This document shows positions 1-8,989 of a stretch of 64,000 nucleotides of DNA, piece after piece. Source of the DNA: Veillonella nakazawae (GTDB lineage Bacteria; Bacillota; Negativicutes; Veillonellales; Veillonellaceae); the NCBI RefSeq assembly GCF_013393365.1, contig NZ_AP022321.1, positions 1,750,501-1,814,500 on the forward strand, given 5' to 3'. A model generated the notes under the pieces. The model made no database searches and was not told the DNA's origin. It worked only from the letters and a program-made list of their open reading frames with translations. Positions within the stretch are counted from its first letter, which is position 1. The number at the start of each line of letters is the position of its first letter. The position numbers and the translations under genes were made by a program.

Positions 1-62
1 CTGTTAATCGTATCTTGTAATGCCTGTTCAATCCCCGATTTCAGGATTTCCTTCATGTCCAT
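1..62 (-). CDS. argS: Arginyl-tRNA synthetase, N-terminal fragment cut by the left edge
   Basis: An open frame starts at 62 (alternative ATG at 56) and runs off the left edge without a stop. It begins MDMKEILKSGIEQALQ, like the N-terminal helix of the ArgS additional domain. A GGGAGG ribosome site lies about 8 nt upstream, inside the end of the DUF1934 gene, so the two genes overlap by about 35 nt. In Bacillus the DUF1934 gene ywiB sits directly before argS, which supports the name. Only about 20 residues are visible, so the identity rests mostly on gene order. Confidence 0.5.
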   Translation of the reverse strand, partial: MDMKEILKSGIEQALQDTIN

Positions 63-486
63 GCTCTGTATCCTCCCGCACGTCTATATCTAACTGATTA
101 TAAAATTGCCATTCACCTTCGACGGAAATGTCATATCCTAAATGAACATGACCTACGCCGTCGTGAAAGTCTGCTGTTAATTCATGAGTATTCACGGCCA
201 TGTGCAAATCACCATACGGTGTTTCATACACGGATTCGCGCTCTTCACCACGGACATATTGATGACGCATATTAACAGCCCCTGTTCGAAGCAATACAAT
301 AGAGTCATCATGGATTTTAATGGTCGTCTTTACCCCATCTAAGCCAGTCACACTAGATTCTTCGTAACGCACATACTGGGCATTACCCTTTTCATGTGAT
401 GTACCAGGGGAAATCAGTTCCACTACGGTATCCTTGCCGTCCATATCTCGTTGTACACTTTTTACGGACACTAGAACCCGCTTCAT
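28..486 (-). CDS. DUF1934 (YwiB-like) beta-barrel protein
   Basis: A 152-residue soluble protein with no signal peptide or membrane segment. Its pattern of short beta strands (SVKSVQRDMDGKDTVVELISP at the N-terminus, then repeated charged strands) matches the DUF1934/YwiB family, a calycin-like beta-barrel of about 140-150 residues with no established biochemical role. The start at 486 has a GGAGG site 7 nt upstream. It precedes and overlaps the probable argS, the same order as ywiB-argS in Bacillus, so the two are probably co-transcribed. Confidence 0.75.
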   Translation of the reverse strand: MKRVLVSVKSVQRDMDGKDTVVELISPGTSHEKGNAQYVRYEESSVTGLDGVKTTIKIHDDSIVLLRTGAVNMRHQYVRGEERESVYETPYGDLHMAVNTHELTADFHDGVGHVHLGYDISVEGEWQFYNQLDIDVREDTEHGHEGNPEIGD

Positions 487-538
487 TTTTCAACCTCCAT
501 GGCAGTAATTAATCATCATATTATACCATAATCAAAGA

Positions 539-832
539 CTATTTTGCACCCTCAATGAGTCGCAATTTCTTAGTCTTTGTCATCTGTTTTATGGCATATT
601 CTCTACGTTGTGCATCTTGTTTATTGTGAAAGCTTTCAGAATACACCAATTCAACAGGACGTCGCCCTCTCGTATACTTAGCACCGCCTGGAATAAGCCC
701 ATTATGAGCCTCTATACGGCGTTCAATATCGGTGGTCCACCCGCAATACAAGGAATCGTCTGCGCAACGCACCAAGTACACATAGTGCCGCTCTTCAGAC
801 TTAACCTCCTTATTTGCCATTTTTTGCATCAT
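539..832 (-). CDS. GIY-YIG nuclease-fold protein (UPF0213/YhbQ type)
   Basis: A 97-residue protein that is almost entirely one GIY-YIG domain: the signature reads HYVYLVRCADDSLYCGWT near residues 16-33, followed by the conserved arginine in DIERRIEAHN. Members of this stand-alone family (YhbQ, YazA) bind or nick DNA, but their physiological role is poorly defined. The start is uncertain: ATGs at 832, 829 and 820 are all in frame and none has a good ribosome site. The gene overlaps the 3' end of the cyclophilin gene, which suggests translational coupling. Confidence 0.8.
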   Translation of the reverse strand: MMQKMANKEVKSEERHYVYLVRCADDSLYCGWTTDIERRIEAHNGLIPGGAKYTRGRRPVELVYSESFHNKQDAQRREYAIKQMTKTKKLRLIEGAK

Positions 833-1451
833 CAGTAATCGGTTCCAACGTAATAGTATTGATGATTACTGGCTCTACTGGTTTATCATTACGGCCTGTT
901 TTTACTTTGCCAATTTTTTCAACTACATCCATGCCTTGTACTACAGTGCCAAAGATAGTGTGTTTGTTATCTAACCAATCTGTAGGTCCCAATGTAATAA
1001 AGAACTGAGAGCCACCTGTATTAGGGCCTCGGTTTGCCATGGCAAGAACGCCCATTTTATTGAAGTGTAAATCATTGGAGAACTCATCAGGAATTGTATA
1101 GCCTGGACCGCCAGCACCTGTACCATCTGGATCCCCGCCTTGAATCATAAAGCCTTCGATAACGCGGTGGAATGTAACACCATTATAGAAACCTTTTTTC
1201 ACTAGGTAATCAAAGTTTTTTACTGTAATAGGTGCTTTAGAGCCTAACAATCGAACTTTGAATTGACCATAATTTGTATCAAAAATAGCGTATTCATCAG
1301 CAATTGGTGCATTAGAGAAATTAGGCATAGCTACCGTTTCTGCTTTTACAGTATTCCCTTGTGGTTGTTCCCCACTTTTTGTACCACATGCCGCTGTCCC
1401 AAGCATTGTAATCCCTAACATTGCGCATAAAGCCAAGCGTTTCCAGTTCAT
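810..1451 (-). CDS. Cyclophilin-type peptidyl-prolyl cis-trans isomerase lipoprotein
   Basis: 213 residues. The N-terminus is a lipoprotein-type signal (hydrophobic core, then LGTAACG with Cys22 as likely lipidated residue), a low-complexity linker to about residue 45, then a full cyclophilin domain. Hallmarks seen are FHRVIEGFMIQGGDP, GTGAGGPGYTIPDE, FFITL and HTIFGTVV. Family knowledge: it isomerises X-Pro bonds; as a lipoprotein it would assist folding outside the cytoplasm. It ends inside the start of the GIY-YIG gene (23-nt overlap). A GGGGG site precedes the ATG. Confidence 0.9.
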   Translation of the reverse strand: MNWKRLALCAMLGITMLGTAACGTKSGEQPQGNTVKAETVAMPNFSNAPIADEYAIFDTNYGQFKVRLLGSKAPITVKNFDYLVKKGFYNGVTFHRVIEGFMIQGGDPDGTGAGGPGYTIPDEFSNDLHFNKMGVLAMANRGPNTGGSQFFITLGPTDWLDNKHTIFGTVVQGMDVVEKIGKVKTGRNDKPVEPVIINTITLEPITDDAKNGK

Positions 1452-1504
1452 AGTTCCCCCAAAAATGTATCGTATATACTAACATGTATGTAAAATTCAC
1501 ATAG

Positions 1505-1540
1505 AAAAGCCGCTCAACCCGTGAGCGGCTCTTTTTTAGT
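1505..1540 (-). terminator. Intrinsic terminator after the DUF3829 lipoprotein gene
   Basis: An 8-9 bp GC-rich stem (CCGCTCA / TGAGCGG) with a short loop and T-runs on both sides, in the gap between the cyclophilin and DUF3829 genes. It suits the gene ending at 1628; the T-run is actually stronger on the plus strand, where no gene reads into it. Confidence 0.7.
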
Positions 1541-1627
1541 ATATCATGTTTTAGAGAAAATTTGGTTTAAATAATTATTAAATTTACCAATTTATATAAC
1601 CTTATACTTTCAGTTATATATTAGCTA

Positions 1628-2533
1628 TTATTTACCATCAAATTGTTCTGGGTTCGTACTGTTATAGGTATCAATATAAGCATTGAAGGATTGAATCATT
1701 TCGTCAAGATTATTTTCGTTTGAGTCTGCAAGGACTTGACGTACGGAACCGACTACGGAATTGTAACGATCAGCCAGAACTTGGCCACGATCATTATTCA
1801 CACTCTTGAGCAATGCTTCGATTTCTGAAAGCTCTTTTTCTACAGCTGCTTTATCAGCTTTTTGAGGAGCTTTTTCAAGGTTTTCTACAAGGTTAGTCAA
1901 GCGAAGCGTAGATTCCATTGCTGCCGCATAACCTTTCTTGCCTTCTTTTTTCAATTTTTCAACTTGTTTTTGAGTTTGTTCATTGTTAGTTTTTGTAAGA
2001 ACATCACTAAATTTAGTATACGCTGCATCAAATTTTTCTACAGAAGCTACATATTTAGCAGCTAACTCTTTACCTTTAGCACCACCATCGTTCATATAGG
2101 CTTTAGAGTCATTATAAGAAGTCAACTCTTTATATACTGGCACTAATTCATTAAGAACGTTCAATAGATTGTCCCGTTCTGCATCAAGATCTTTGAATGT
2201 AGAACCTTCTTTTTTAGATTTTTCCAAAGCGTCTTGTAATCTGTCATAGTGAGGTTGATTAGTAATAGCACCTTCTTGGAAGCCACCTTTTAATTGCGCC
2301 AAACCGTCTGCTTGGAATTGAGCAAATGCCGCATTATTGCTATTGAACTGGTTAGTTGCATCGATGAGAGTATTAAGCTTTGCAGCCGCCTTCTCATCAT
2401 TATCACCGACTACAGAGGATACAGCAGAGCCAAGATTACTTACCTTATTAACACTACAACCAGAAATCAATAGACCTGTCGTCAGGGTTGCTACACATAG
2501 TAAAGTGGTAAAAAATTTGCGTTTGTTATTCAT
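1628..2533 (-). CDS. DUF3829 family lipoprotein
   Basis: 301 residues from the ATG at 2533, chosen because GGAGAAG lies just upstream; the frame is open 15 codons further. A lipoprotein signal (TLTTGLLISGC, lipobox LISGC) precedes an almost wholly alpha-helical, charged body with long coiled stretches (residues 45-290), rich in Lys, Asp, Asn and Gln. This matches DUF3829, a family of surface lipoproteins of unknown role in Gram-negative and diderm bacteria. It stands alone between two terminator-bearing gaps. Confidence 0.7.
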   Translation of the reverse strand: MNNKRKFFTTLLCVATLTTGLLISGCSVNKVSNLGSAVSSVVGDNDEKAAAKLNTLIDATNQFNSNNAAFAQFQADGLAQLKGGFQEGAITNQPHYDRLQDALEKSKKEGSTFKDLDAERDNLLNVLNELVPVYKELTSYNDSKAYMNDGGAKGKELAAKYVASVEKFDAAYTKFSDVLTKTNNEQTQKQVEKLKKEGKKGYAAAMESTLRLTNLVENLEKAPQKADKAAVEKELSEIEALLKSVNNDRGQVLADRYNSVVGSVRQVLADSNENNLDEMIQSFNAYIDTYNSTNPEQFDGK

Positions 2534-2659
2534 GACTTCTCTTCTCCTATAAATACACAAGTATGAATCTAAGCGCATTATACTAATTAATCTACCACAA
2601 ATCTGTAGCTACGGTTACCAAACATTATAATTCACATAACTTACAGGAATTAACTCAAA

Positions 2660-3436
2660 CTAATCAATCCACTTGAAATGCTTACACGCATTATAAATAC
2701 CATCCTTATCACAGTCGGTAGTGATATAATCGGCTTTTTCTTTTAATTCAGCACGTGCATTCCCCATGGCAATATTAAGCCATTCTGGTCTAAACATAGA
2801 CAAATCATTATATCCGTCACCAAACACTACGGCTTGATTAGGTTTCATACCAAAATGATCAAGCATATTGCGAATACCCAAAGCTTTTTCCATTGGTTCA
2901 TATAAAACACAGCCATCGCCATAACGAATGAGCTTATGCGTCATATGCTCAATTTCTTTTTCCTCTTCTTCCCCTTCTTTAAAGAACACATAAATCTTAT
3001 AAAACTCTTCTACATTATGAAAGTCAAAATTAGGATCTACTGTCGTTTTAAAAACATCCCAATTCGGATGCCAATCTAATATCTCCTTATACGGCGTAAT
3101 TCGGCCTAATTTATTCCGATCTGTTACAGCCCAAGGAATATTATGGGACTCTAAATATTCCAAATAGTTAATGCATGCATCACGATCCATGCCAATCATG
3201 GACACTAGTTCATTATTAACAGTAACACTATGTCCGCCATCTGCTACAAAATCTGTAAGACCTGCTTGCTCAGCAAAACGCTTTGCATCTACTTGGATAC
3301 GGCCTGTCGCTAGTGCCACCCTATGACCACGGCGCTTTAATTCATCTAAGCTATATTGAGCACTGTCAGGAATTTTACCTTCCGGCCACACAGCTAAGGT
3401 ATTGTCTATATCGAAAAAGAAAAATTTCTGTTCCAC
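2660..3436 (-). CDS. HAD-family (Cof-type, class IIB) phosphatase
   Basis: 258 residues. Motif I is FFDIDNTLAVWP (nucleophile and acid/base aspartates), motif II is in ALATGRI, and motif IV is VVFGDGYNDLSMF. The long insert between motifs II and III is the C2B cap of the Cof subfamily, which usually acts on sugar phosphates or phosphorylated cofactors. Motif I has DNT rather than the common DGT. Substrate cannot be told from sequence. It lies 8 nt downstream of the DUF1653 gene and is likely co-transcribed. Confidence 0.85.
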   Translation of the reverse strand: MEQKFFFFDIDNTLAVWPEGKIPDSAQYSLDELKRRGHRVALATGRIQVDAKRFAEQAGLTDFVADGGHSVTVNNELVSMIGMDRDACINYLEYLESHNIPWAVTDRNKLGRITPYKEILDWHPNWDVFKTTVDPNFDFHNVEEFYKIYVFFKEGEEEEKEIEHMTHKLIRYGDGCVLYEPMEKALGIRNMLDHFGMKPNQAVVFGDGYNDLSMFRPEWLNIAMGNARAELKEKADYITTDCDKDGIYNACKHFKWID

Positions 3437-3444
3437 AGGCCCTC

Positions 3445-3681
3445 CTAATCACGTCCGCTCATTAACTTAAATCGCTCTTTCTGCTCTACATCAGGATATT
3501 TTTCTTGATCCACATAACTCAAAAACATATCTAGTGGTCGTACATATAAGTCACGTTGATCATATAATTTTTGATACACTACGAACTGTTCACTCGTTTC
3601 CGAATGAGTTGCAACATCTAACACATAATAGTACATGCCTTTAAAATGACGATATAAGCCACCCTTTACAATTTTTCGCAT
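3445..3681 (-). CDS. DUF1653 small protein
   Basis: A 78-residue protein with GLYRHFKGMYYYVLDVATHSET near the N-terminus and VYQKLYDQRDLYVRPLDMFL in the middle, the typical DUF1653 pattern (short SH3-like beta barrel). Function unknown; members often sit beside metabolic or phosphatase genes, as here with the HAD gene 8 nt downstream. An AGG-type ribosome site lies before the ATG. Confidence 0.8.
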   Translation of the reverse strand: MRKIVKGGLYRHFKGMYYYVLDVATHSETSEQFVVYQKLYDQRDLYVRPLDMFLSYVDQEKYPDVEQKERFKLMSGRD

Positions 3682-3725
3682 TTATAACCTCATCACATAA
3701 CATACACAAACGGTTACAAATTATA

Positions 3726-4799
3726 TTAATCAAGAGATTCCATGTATTGAATAGCCTTAGTCAACATATCTGCTGTAATTTTGTACGGAGATACGTCAAT
3801 ATCATGAACAGATGTAGCCTTTTCAACAATTTGAGGAATATGCGATGCAGTAAGACCTAACTGTGAAAGTTTAGTAGGCCAACCTAATTCGCGGTATATT
3901 GGCAACCACCGTTGTAATTCATCCATTTGTTGGTCAACGGTTAACAAAATAAGTAAGCCATATGCTACCATTTCACCATGTAAATGGTTTTCTTCTGTTT
4001 CTTTATTAGTAACACAGCCATAACATACAGCATGAGCCATATTACTATTATATGCCATAGGAACACAACCCGATACAATACCGGTAGTAAAGATAACAGT
4101 CATAGCAATGGTATCAAATGCATCACTACGTTTTTTAGCTTGACTGTCTTTATAGGCTTGTATACCATGTGCTAAAATTGGTTCACTACACATAGAAGCT
4201 AGAGTAAGGCCTAACTGAGTATTATAATCTTGCTCACGATTGCGAGCAGAAAGATGAGTTTCATAGTGTTTTGCAATAGTATCTCCCATTCCCGCCCACA
4301 AGTAACGGCTTGGTGCTTCTACGAGAATATCAGCATCAATAAAGCAGTGCACAGGAGGATGATTTACAAAGGCTACGTCATCAAAAGTATGCTCTGCAGT
4401 GTATACAGCTGCGACTTCTGACGTTGCAGCACAAGTAGAGGCAATGGTCGGAATTGTAAAGAATGGTTTATCATCTAACTCTAGAGCTACTACTTTTACC
4501 GTATCCATGGCCTTACCGCCACCAACAGCAAACATAAAGTCCGCATCTTTTACAGAAGCCATTTGTGCAATTTCCTTACCTCGAGAGAAAGTACACTCTC
4601 CACCAAAGTGAATAATATCTAGCACTTTAATCCCTGCTTTATCAAGCACTGGACGAATGTGTGGCAAAGCTTTAGAAAGAGCTGTCTCACCACCGATGAT
4701 AGCTACAGACTTACCATATAATTTTGTAAATTTGGGAATAGCGTCAAACACCTCATGACCGCCAAAACTATAACTAGGTAAACAATGAGTACTACGCAT
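3726..4799 (-). CDS. Iron-containing alcohol dehydrogenase, GldA/YbdH-like
   Basis: 357 residues from the ATG at 4799, which has GGAAGGAAG upstream; the frame stays open 26 codons further but with no ribosome site. Dehydroquinate-synthase-like Rossmann N-domain with the nucleotide loop FAVGGGKAMDTVK (about 85-97), and a C-domain with metal ligands in GMGDTIAKHYE, NMAHAVCYG and LHGEMVAYG. This is the glycerol dehydrogenase/hydroxycarboxylate dehydrogenase branch, distinct from the two longer alcohol dehydrogenases in this window. Substrate unknown. Single gene facing the same way as brnQ but separated by a terminator. Confidence 0.8.
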   Translation of the reverse strand: MRSTHCLPSYSFGGHEVFDAIPKFTKLYGKSVAIIGGETALSKALPHIRPVLDKAGIKVLDIIHFGGECTFSRGKEIAQMASVKDADFMFAVGGGKAMDTVKVVALELDDKPFFTIPTIASTCAATSEVAAVYTAEHTFDDVAFVNHPPVHCFIDADILVEAPSRYLWAGMGDTIAKHYETHLSARNREQDYNTQLGLTLASMCSEPILAHGIQAYKDSQAKKRSDAFDTIAMTVIFTTGIVSGCVPMAYNSNMAHAVCYGCVTNKETEENHLHGEMVAYGLLILLTVDQQMDELQRWLPIYRELGWPTKLSQLGLTASHIPQIVEKATSVHDIDVSPYKITADMLTKAIQYMESLD

Positions 4800-4891
4800 A
4801 AAATCTTCCTTCCTTCTTTCATTATCTATATTCTTATTATAGAAACTTCTACTCACAAAATCAATTTTATATGACAACCCTTAAGACACAA

Positions 4892-4934
4892 AAAGGTTCT
4901 ATACTTTCACCAAAAACGAAAGTATAGAACCTTT
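4892..4934 (-). terminator. Terminator after brnQ
   Basis: Perfect 17-bp inverted repeat (left arm 4892-4908, right arm 4918-4934) separated by 9 nt, followed on the minus strand by a T-run. Placed 8 nt past the brnQ stop. Confidence 0.85.
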
Positions 4935-4941
4935 AATACTA

Positions 4942-6273
4942 TTATTTATTTTCGGACACAAGACCTTTATGGATAAGACCTACAACGAAGCCTAATACCG
5001 CAAAGCTCACCCAGCCCATCCCAGCAGCCTGGAATGGAATGTATTGAGTAAAGAGCTGTTCCAATGCAGCAGGTGCAATACCTGCCGTTTCAAGACCAGT
5101 CATAAGTGCAGAGATCATTGTGAAAGCCATTGTCCATGCGTATACGCAACGACGACCACCGAACACATTGTGAAGAAGTGCCAACAAGATGATTACAATC
5201 GTTAACGGATACAAGAGCATCAACACTGGAATCGCTGCACTGATGATTGTTTTCAAACCGAACATGCTAAGACCAAATGCTGCTACGGAGAAGATTACTA
5301 CATATAATTTATAGCTAATCTTCGGTGTCAACTTGTGGAAGTACGTACCACAAGAAGTGATAAGACCGATACTTGTAGACAAGCAAGCTAGAAGAACGAT
5401 GATAGCCAAGATAATTTGACCGAATTCACCGAACAAGTAGTTAGCACTTACGGACAACACAGGAGCACCTGTATCAAACAAACCAAAACGTTCAACACTA
5501 GTAGCACCAATGTTAGCGATAAATACATAAACAATACCGAGAAGACCTACAGCAATAGCGCCTACTTCCATTACTGTTTTTGTAATAACCGCACGAGATG
5601 TAGCGCCGCTAAGACGAACAAAGTCGATTACAAGAATAGCAAATACTACGGAAGCCAACGCATCCATCGTATTATAGCCGTCCAAGAATCCTTGCAACAC
5701 AGCTGTAGGTGCATCACCATAAGCTGGTTGTGGCACTGCATAGCCGCCTAGCGGAGTCATAAAGGATTTAATAATTAACAACAGAATTACAAGTAGTAAT
5801 GCTGGTGTCAAAATATTACCGATACGATTAACAAGCTTTTGTGGACTAATGGATAACCACAAAGAAACACCAAAGAATAATGCCAAGAAAATTGGTTCCA
5901 TATTCATGCTTAAACCTTCTGTGAAAGGTTTAATTGCAATTTCATAAGCTACAGTACCAGTACGTGGCGTCGCAAACATTGGACCGATACTCAAGTAAAG
6001 AGAAATTGTGTACAACAAGCCATAAATCGGATGAACACGGCTCGCAAGTTCTTCAACATCTTTACAGGAGGAGTACCCCATCGCTGCAACACCTAATAGT
6101 GGAAGGCCTACACCTGTTAATATGAAGCCGAGCAAAGCCCAACCTACGTTATCACCAGAATGTTGACCTAAGGCCGCTGGGAAGATCAAGTTCCCTGCCC
6201 CAAAGAATAGGGCGAATAACATCATGCCTATAGCCCAATAGGCACGGGCAGATAATTTATCATTACCATTCAT
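4942..6273 (-). CDS. brnQ: Branched-chain amino acid transporter BrnQ (LIVCS family)
   Basis: 443 residues with about 12 hydrophobic segments. The N-terminus YWAIGMMLFALFFGAGNLIF is the LIVCS signature, including the GAGN motif. The family imports leucine, isoleucine and valine with sodium or protons across the inner membrane. Full length for the family (430-450). AAGGGGG precedes the ATG. Transcribed alone, with a strong terminator after it. No branched-chain biosynthesis genes lie nearby. Confidence 0.92.
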   Translation of the reverse strand: MNGNDKLSARAYWAIGMMLFALFFGAGNLIFPAALGQHSGDNVGWALLGFILTGVGLPLLGVAAMGYSSCKDVEELASRVHPIYGLLYTISLYLSIGPMFATPRTGTVAYEIAIKPFTEGLSMNMEPIFLALFFGVSLWLSISPQKLVNRIGNILTPALLLVILLLIIKSFMTPLGGYAVPQPAYGDAPTAVLQGFLDGYNTMDALASVVFAILVIDFVRLSGATSRAVITKTVMEVGAIAVGLLGIVYVFIANIGATSVERFGLFDTGAPVLSVSANYLFGEFGQIILAIIVLLACLSTSIGLITSCGTYFHKLTPKISYKLYVVIFSVAAFGLSMFGLKTIISAAIPVLMLLYPLTIVIILLALLHNVFGGRRCVYAWTMAFTMISALMTGLETAGIAPAALEQLFTQYIPFQAAGMGWVSFAVLGFVVGLIHKGLVSENK

Positions 6274-6402
6274 AAACGTAACCCCCTTCAGGTTATATAT
6301 AGAAATAATATTACTATTATAATCCTAATGAGGATATGTATGCAATAAAAATATTCTTGTTATGACATATTAGCATAACGTTATTCCTATAAGTAAAGGG
6401 AA

Positions 6403-8409
6403 TTAAATATCCGCCTTTTTGATGTGAACTTGCACATCATAGAATGTACTACCCCAACCTTGATCCGTAGGTCTGTCTGCTGTAAGTACATTAATACCTA
6501 CATTAGGATCACTAGATTGTGATTGCCACCATACGCCAAGGGTTACCAATGTACCTCGTTGTACCTCTTCATCGTAGTATGCTTTAATTTTTACACTACC
6601 ACGATTATTGTAGATTTCAACTTCATCACCATCATTAATGTTATATACTTTTGCATCTTTAGGATTGATGCGTAGTTTCATCAATTCAGGATCATCAAAC
6701 TCTAACTCACAGAAGCTAGAATCTAAAATGCGAATATCATTACCGATAATAAGCCAGAATGGTGCACTATCTCCATAAGGCGGTAAATAACGAATTAGTG
6801 GCTCCACATCATGTGGATTATATAACTCAATCTTTCCAGATGGCGTTTTAAAATCTAATTTATAATTTTCAGGCAACGTCATCTCTACTGGTTCACCTTG
6901 GAGAATTAAATTTTGATCATCCTTAGAAATACGGTGCGACGCACTTACAATTTGGTCTATTAAATCTCGTTCACTATGCTTAAAGAATTCATCTGTAAGT
7001 CCCATACGTTTAGCTAATTCAGAAATCACTTGCCAGTTAGAGCGGGATTCGCCAATAGGATTGATTAATTTATAACCCGTTCCAATTGTATAGTGCCCAT
7101 AGGAGTTATATATATCGTCATGTTCTACTGATGTTGTGGCGGGCAATACAATATCGGCGTATTTACATGTGTCGGTAAAGAAACGTTCGTGAACAACCGT
7201 AAATAAATCATCTCTCATCAAGCCTTTTCGCACTACATTTTGATCAGGTGCTGTTATAGCCGGATTACTAGAGAATACATAAAGACTATGCACAGCTGTA
7301 CCTGATGGGTTTGTAAGCATTTCACCTAGTTTAATCATAGGCATCAATCGCTTTGCTGGTGCATCCACATGAGCCTGTTGCATCACTTCTTTGCCCACAA
7401 ACTTACTACCACTAGCACTCGATAATAAGCCACCGCCTAAATATTGCCAAGCTCCAACTACAGCAGGTAATGCATTAATAGCACGACAGTTCATAGCACC
7501 ATTCCCATAGCGTGATAACCCACTGCCAAGACGTATAAATGGAGCCTTAGCTTTAGCATAGGCATGGGCAAACTCAATCATACGTTCTACGGAAACGCCA
7601 CAAAGTTCAGATGCTTTTTCCGGTGTAAAATCAAGCAACACATCGTTTACGAGCTGATCATAGCCTTGTACATGTTCCTTAATAAAATCTATATCTGCTA
7701 AACCGTCTCGATGAATAATATGAAGCATACCTAACGCTAAGGCGCCATCACTACCAGGTTTTACGTAAATATGTTCATGAGCTTGATTAAAAGTATAGGT
7801 TTTATGAGTATCAATAATCCAAACTCGAGCGCCATTCTTTTTTGCTATGTTTACATCATGTAAGATATGAACATCAGTAGCAGTGGCATTAATGCCCCAT
7901 AGAACAATTAAATCACTATGTTGTGCCTCTTGAGGTTTAATGGCTAGTGTATCGCCATAAACAGAGCGGAATCCTGCCTGTTTTGCAGGGGAGCAAATAC
8001 CACGGTCCTGGTCTGTAGCACCAATACGGCGGAAAAAGTAATCCGCTGCTGGGCTTTGAATCACACCCATCGTACCTGCATAGGAGTAGCGCAAAATACT
8101 TTCACTGCCATGAGTACTAATAGTTTCTTTAAAATTATTAACAATGGTATCTAATGCCTCATCCCAACTGATACGTATATATTGGTCTTCACCGATTCCT
8201 TTTTTACCAATCCGTTTCATTGGGTACTGTAAACGCAATGGAGAATGAACCACTTGTTCGTAATGCGCCATTTTAGGGCACAATGTACCTCTTGTAAAAG
8301 CATGATCTCTATTACCACGAACAGATACTACTCTATTGTTCTCTACCGATACGATTAGACCACATGCATCTGGGCAATCATAAGGACATACTGATTTGTA
8401 TTCTTTCAA
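6403..8409 (-). CDS. Molybdopterin-dependent oxidoreductase (DMSO reductase family, catalytic subunit)
   Basis: About 668 residues starting with TTG at 8409; a GTG three codons upstream abuts the ribosome site (GCGAGGTG), so TTG fits better. Four cysteines for a [4Fe-4S] cluster: CPYDCPDAC (C8, C12, C16) and GTLCPKM (C44). Then MopB domains with DRGICSPAKQAG near the molybdenum site and a C-terminal molydopterin-dinucleotide-binding domain (SGKIELY onwards; GDEVEIYNNRG). No twin-arginine signal, so cytoplasmic. No electron-transfer or membrane-anchor subunit is adjacent, so partner and substrate are unknown. Could be a formate-dehydrogenase-like or thiosulfate/sulfoxide-type enzyme. Confidence 0.82.
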   Translation of the reverse strand: MKEYKSVCPYDCPDACGLIVSVENNRVVSVRGNRDHAFTRGTLCPKMAHYEQVVHSPLRLQYPMKRIGKKGIGEDQYIRISWDEALDTIVNNFKETISTHGSESILRYSYAGTMGVIQSPAADYFFRRIGATDQDRGICSPAKQAGFRSVYGDTLAIKPQEAQHSDLIVLWGINATATDVHILHDVNIAKKNGARVWIIDTHKTYTFNQAHEHIYVKPGSDGALALGMLHIIHRDGLADIDFIKEHVQGYDQLVNDVLLDFTPEKASELCGVSVERMIEFAHAYAKAKAPFIRLGSGLSRYGNGAMNCRAINALPAVVGAWQYLGGGLLSSASGSKFVGKEVMQQAHVDAPAKRLMPMIKLGEMLTNPSGTAVHSLYVFSSNPAITAPDQNVVRKGLMRDDLFTVVHERFFTDTCKYADIVLPATTSVEHDDIYNSYGHYTIGTGYKLINPIGESRSNWQVISELAKRMGLTDEFFKHSERDLIDQIVSASHRISKDDQNLILQGEPVEMTLPENYKLDFKTPSGKIELYNPHDVEPLIRYLPPYGDSAPFWLIIGNDIRILDSSFCELEFDDPELMKLRINPKDAKVYNINDGDEVEIYNNRGSVKIKAYYDEEVQRGTLVTLGVWWQSQSSDPNVGINVLTADRPTDQGWGSTFYDVQVHIKKADI

Positions 8410-8848
8410 AATAAGCACCTCGCTTATAAATTATATAAACTATAGGATGTATATTTATATTATATTACAGCATTGTCTGTATAAGTGTAACCTTTAACAC
8501 ATTTTCTATCTTCACAAAGATTAAAATCATTGCATATCATGCATATCAATACATTCAGTTATCACAATACGTTGCCATACATATCAAAAATTTTTATATA
8601 TGTTATTGAACATTTCAAGTTTTATCGATGTTTATCCATTCTCATTCTTGCTCAAAGCCTATACAGATATACTAATAAGCTCTATAAAAATACTGAAAAT
8701 CTAAAAAAAAATCATGCAATCATAACTAAAAGTCATAACCATATAGTTTTAGGTATAATCGGATGTTTCAGCAATCGACCTCGGAATATGTGACAAACAT
8801 CACCGGTACGTATGCGTATTTAGTAATGTGTTTCAGACTGTAAGACTA

Positions 8849-8877
8849 TTCAATCTCACTTCTTTCTGTGCTATACT
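8849..8877 (+). promoter_or_regulatory. Putative sigma-70 promoter of the lactate dehydrogenase gene
   Basis: TTCAAT (8849-8854), 17-nt spacer, TATACT (8872-8877), 112 nt before the ldh ATG, giving a long 5' leader of about 105 nt. Confidence 0.5.
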
Positions 8878-8912
8878 GACATTGTCATTTGAGAGGATAT
8901 AGAGCTCACCAG

Positions 8913-8935
8913 ATATCATTTAAACTTCATGATAT
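8913..8935 (+). promoter_or_regulatory. Inverted repeat in the ldh leader
   Basis: ATATCAT (8913-8919) and ATGATAT (8929-8935), perfect 7-bp arms 9 nt apart, downstream of the putative promoter. It could be an operator for a dimeric repressor or a weak hairpin in the mRNA leader. Confidence 0.35.
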
Positions 8936-8989
8936 TTTAGAGTGACGTTACTATATCAGGTACATATTTTCTGAAAAGAGGTTTTAACG

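Larger units (their letters stand above)
8410..8989. other. 580-nt divergent intergenic region
   Basis: AT-rich region between the divergent molybdopterin oxidoreductase and lactate dehydrogenase genes. It holds a plausible sigma-70 promoter and a spaced inverted repeat before ldh (listed separately). An 87-codon frame at 8530-8793 has no ribosome site and an AT-driven composition; I do not regard it as a gene. No RNA gene was seen. Confidence 0.6.

Noticed and set aside
8530..8793. 87-codon plus-strand frame before ldh
   Set aside because: No ribosome site, composition like AT-rich spacer, and repeated low-complexity residues.
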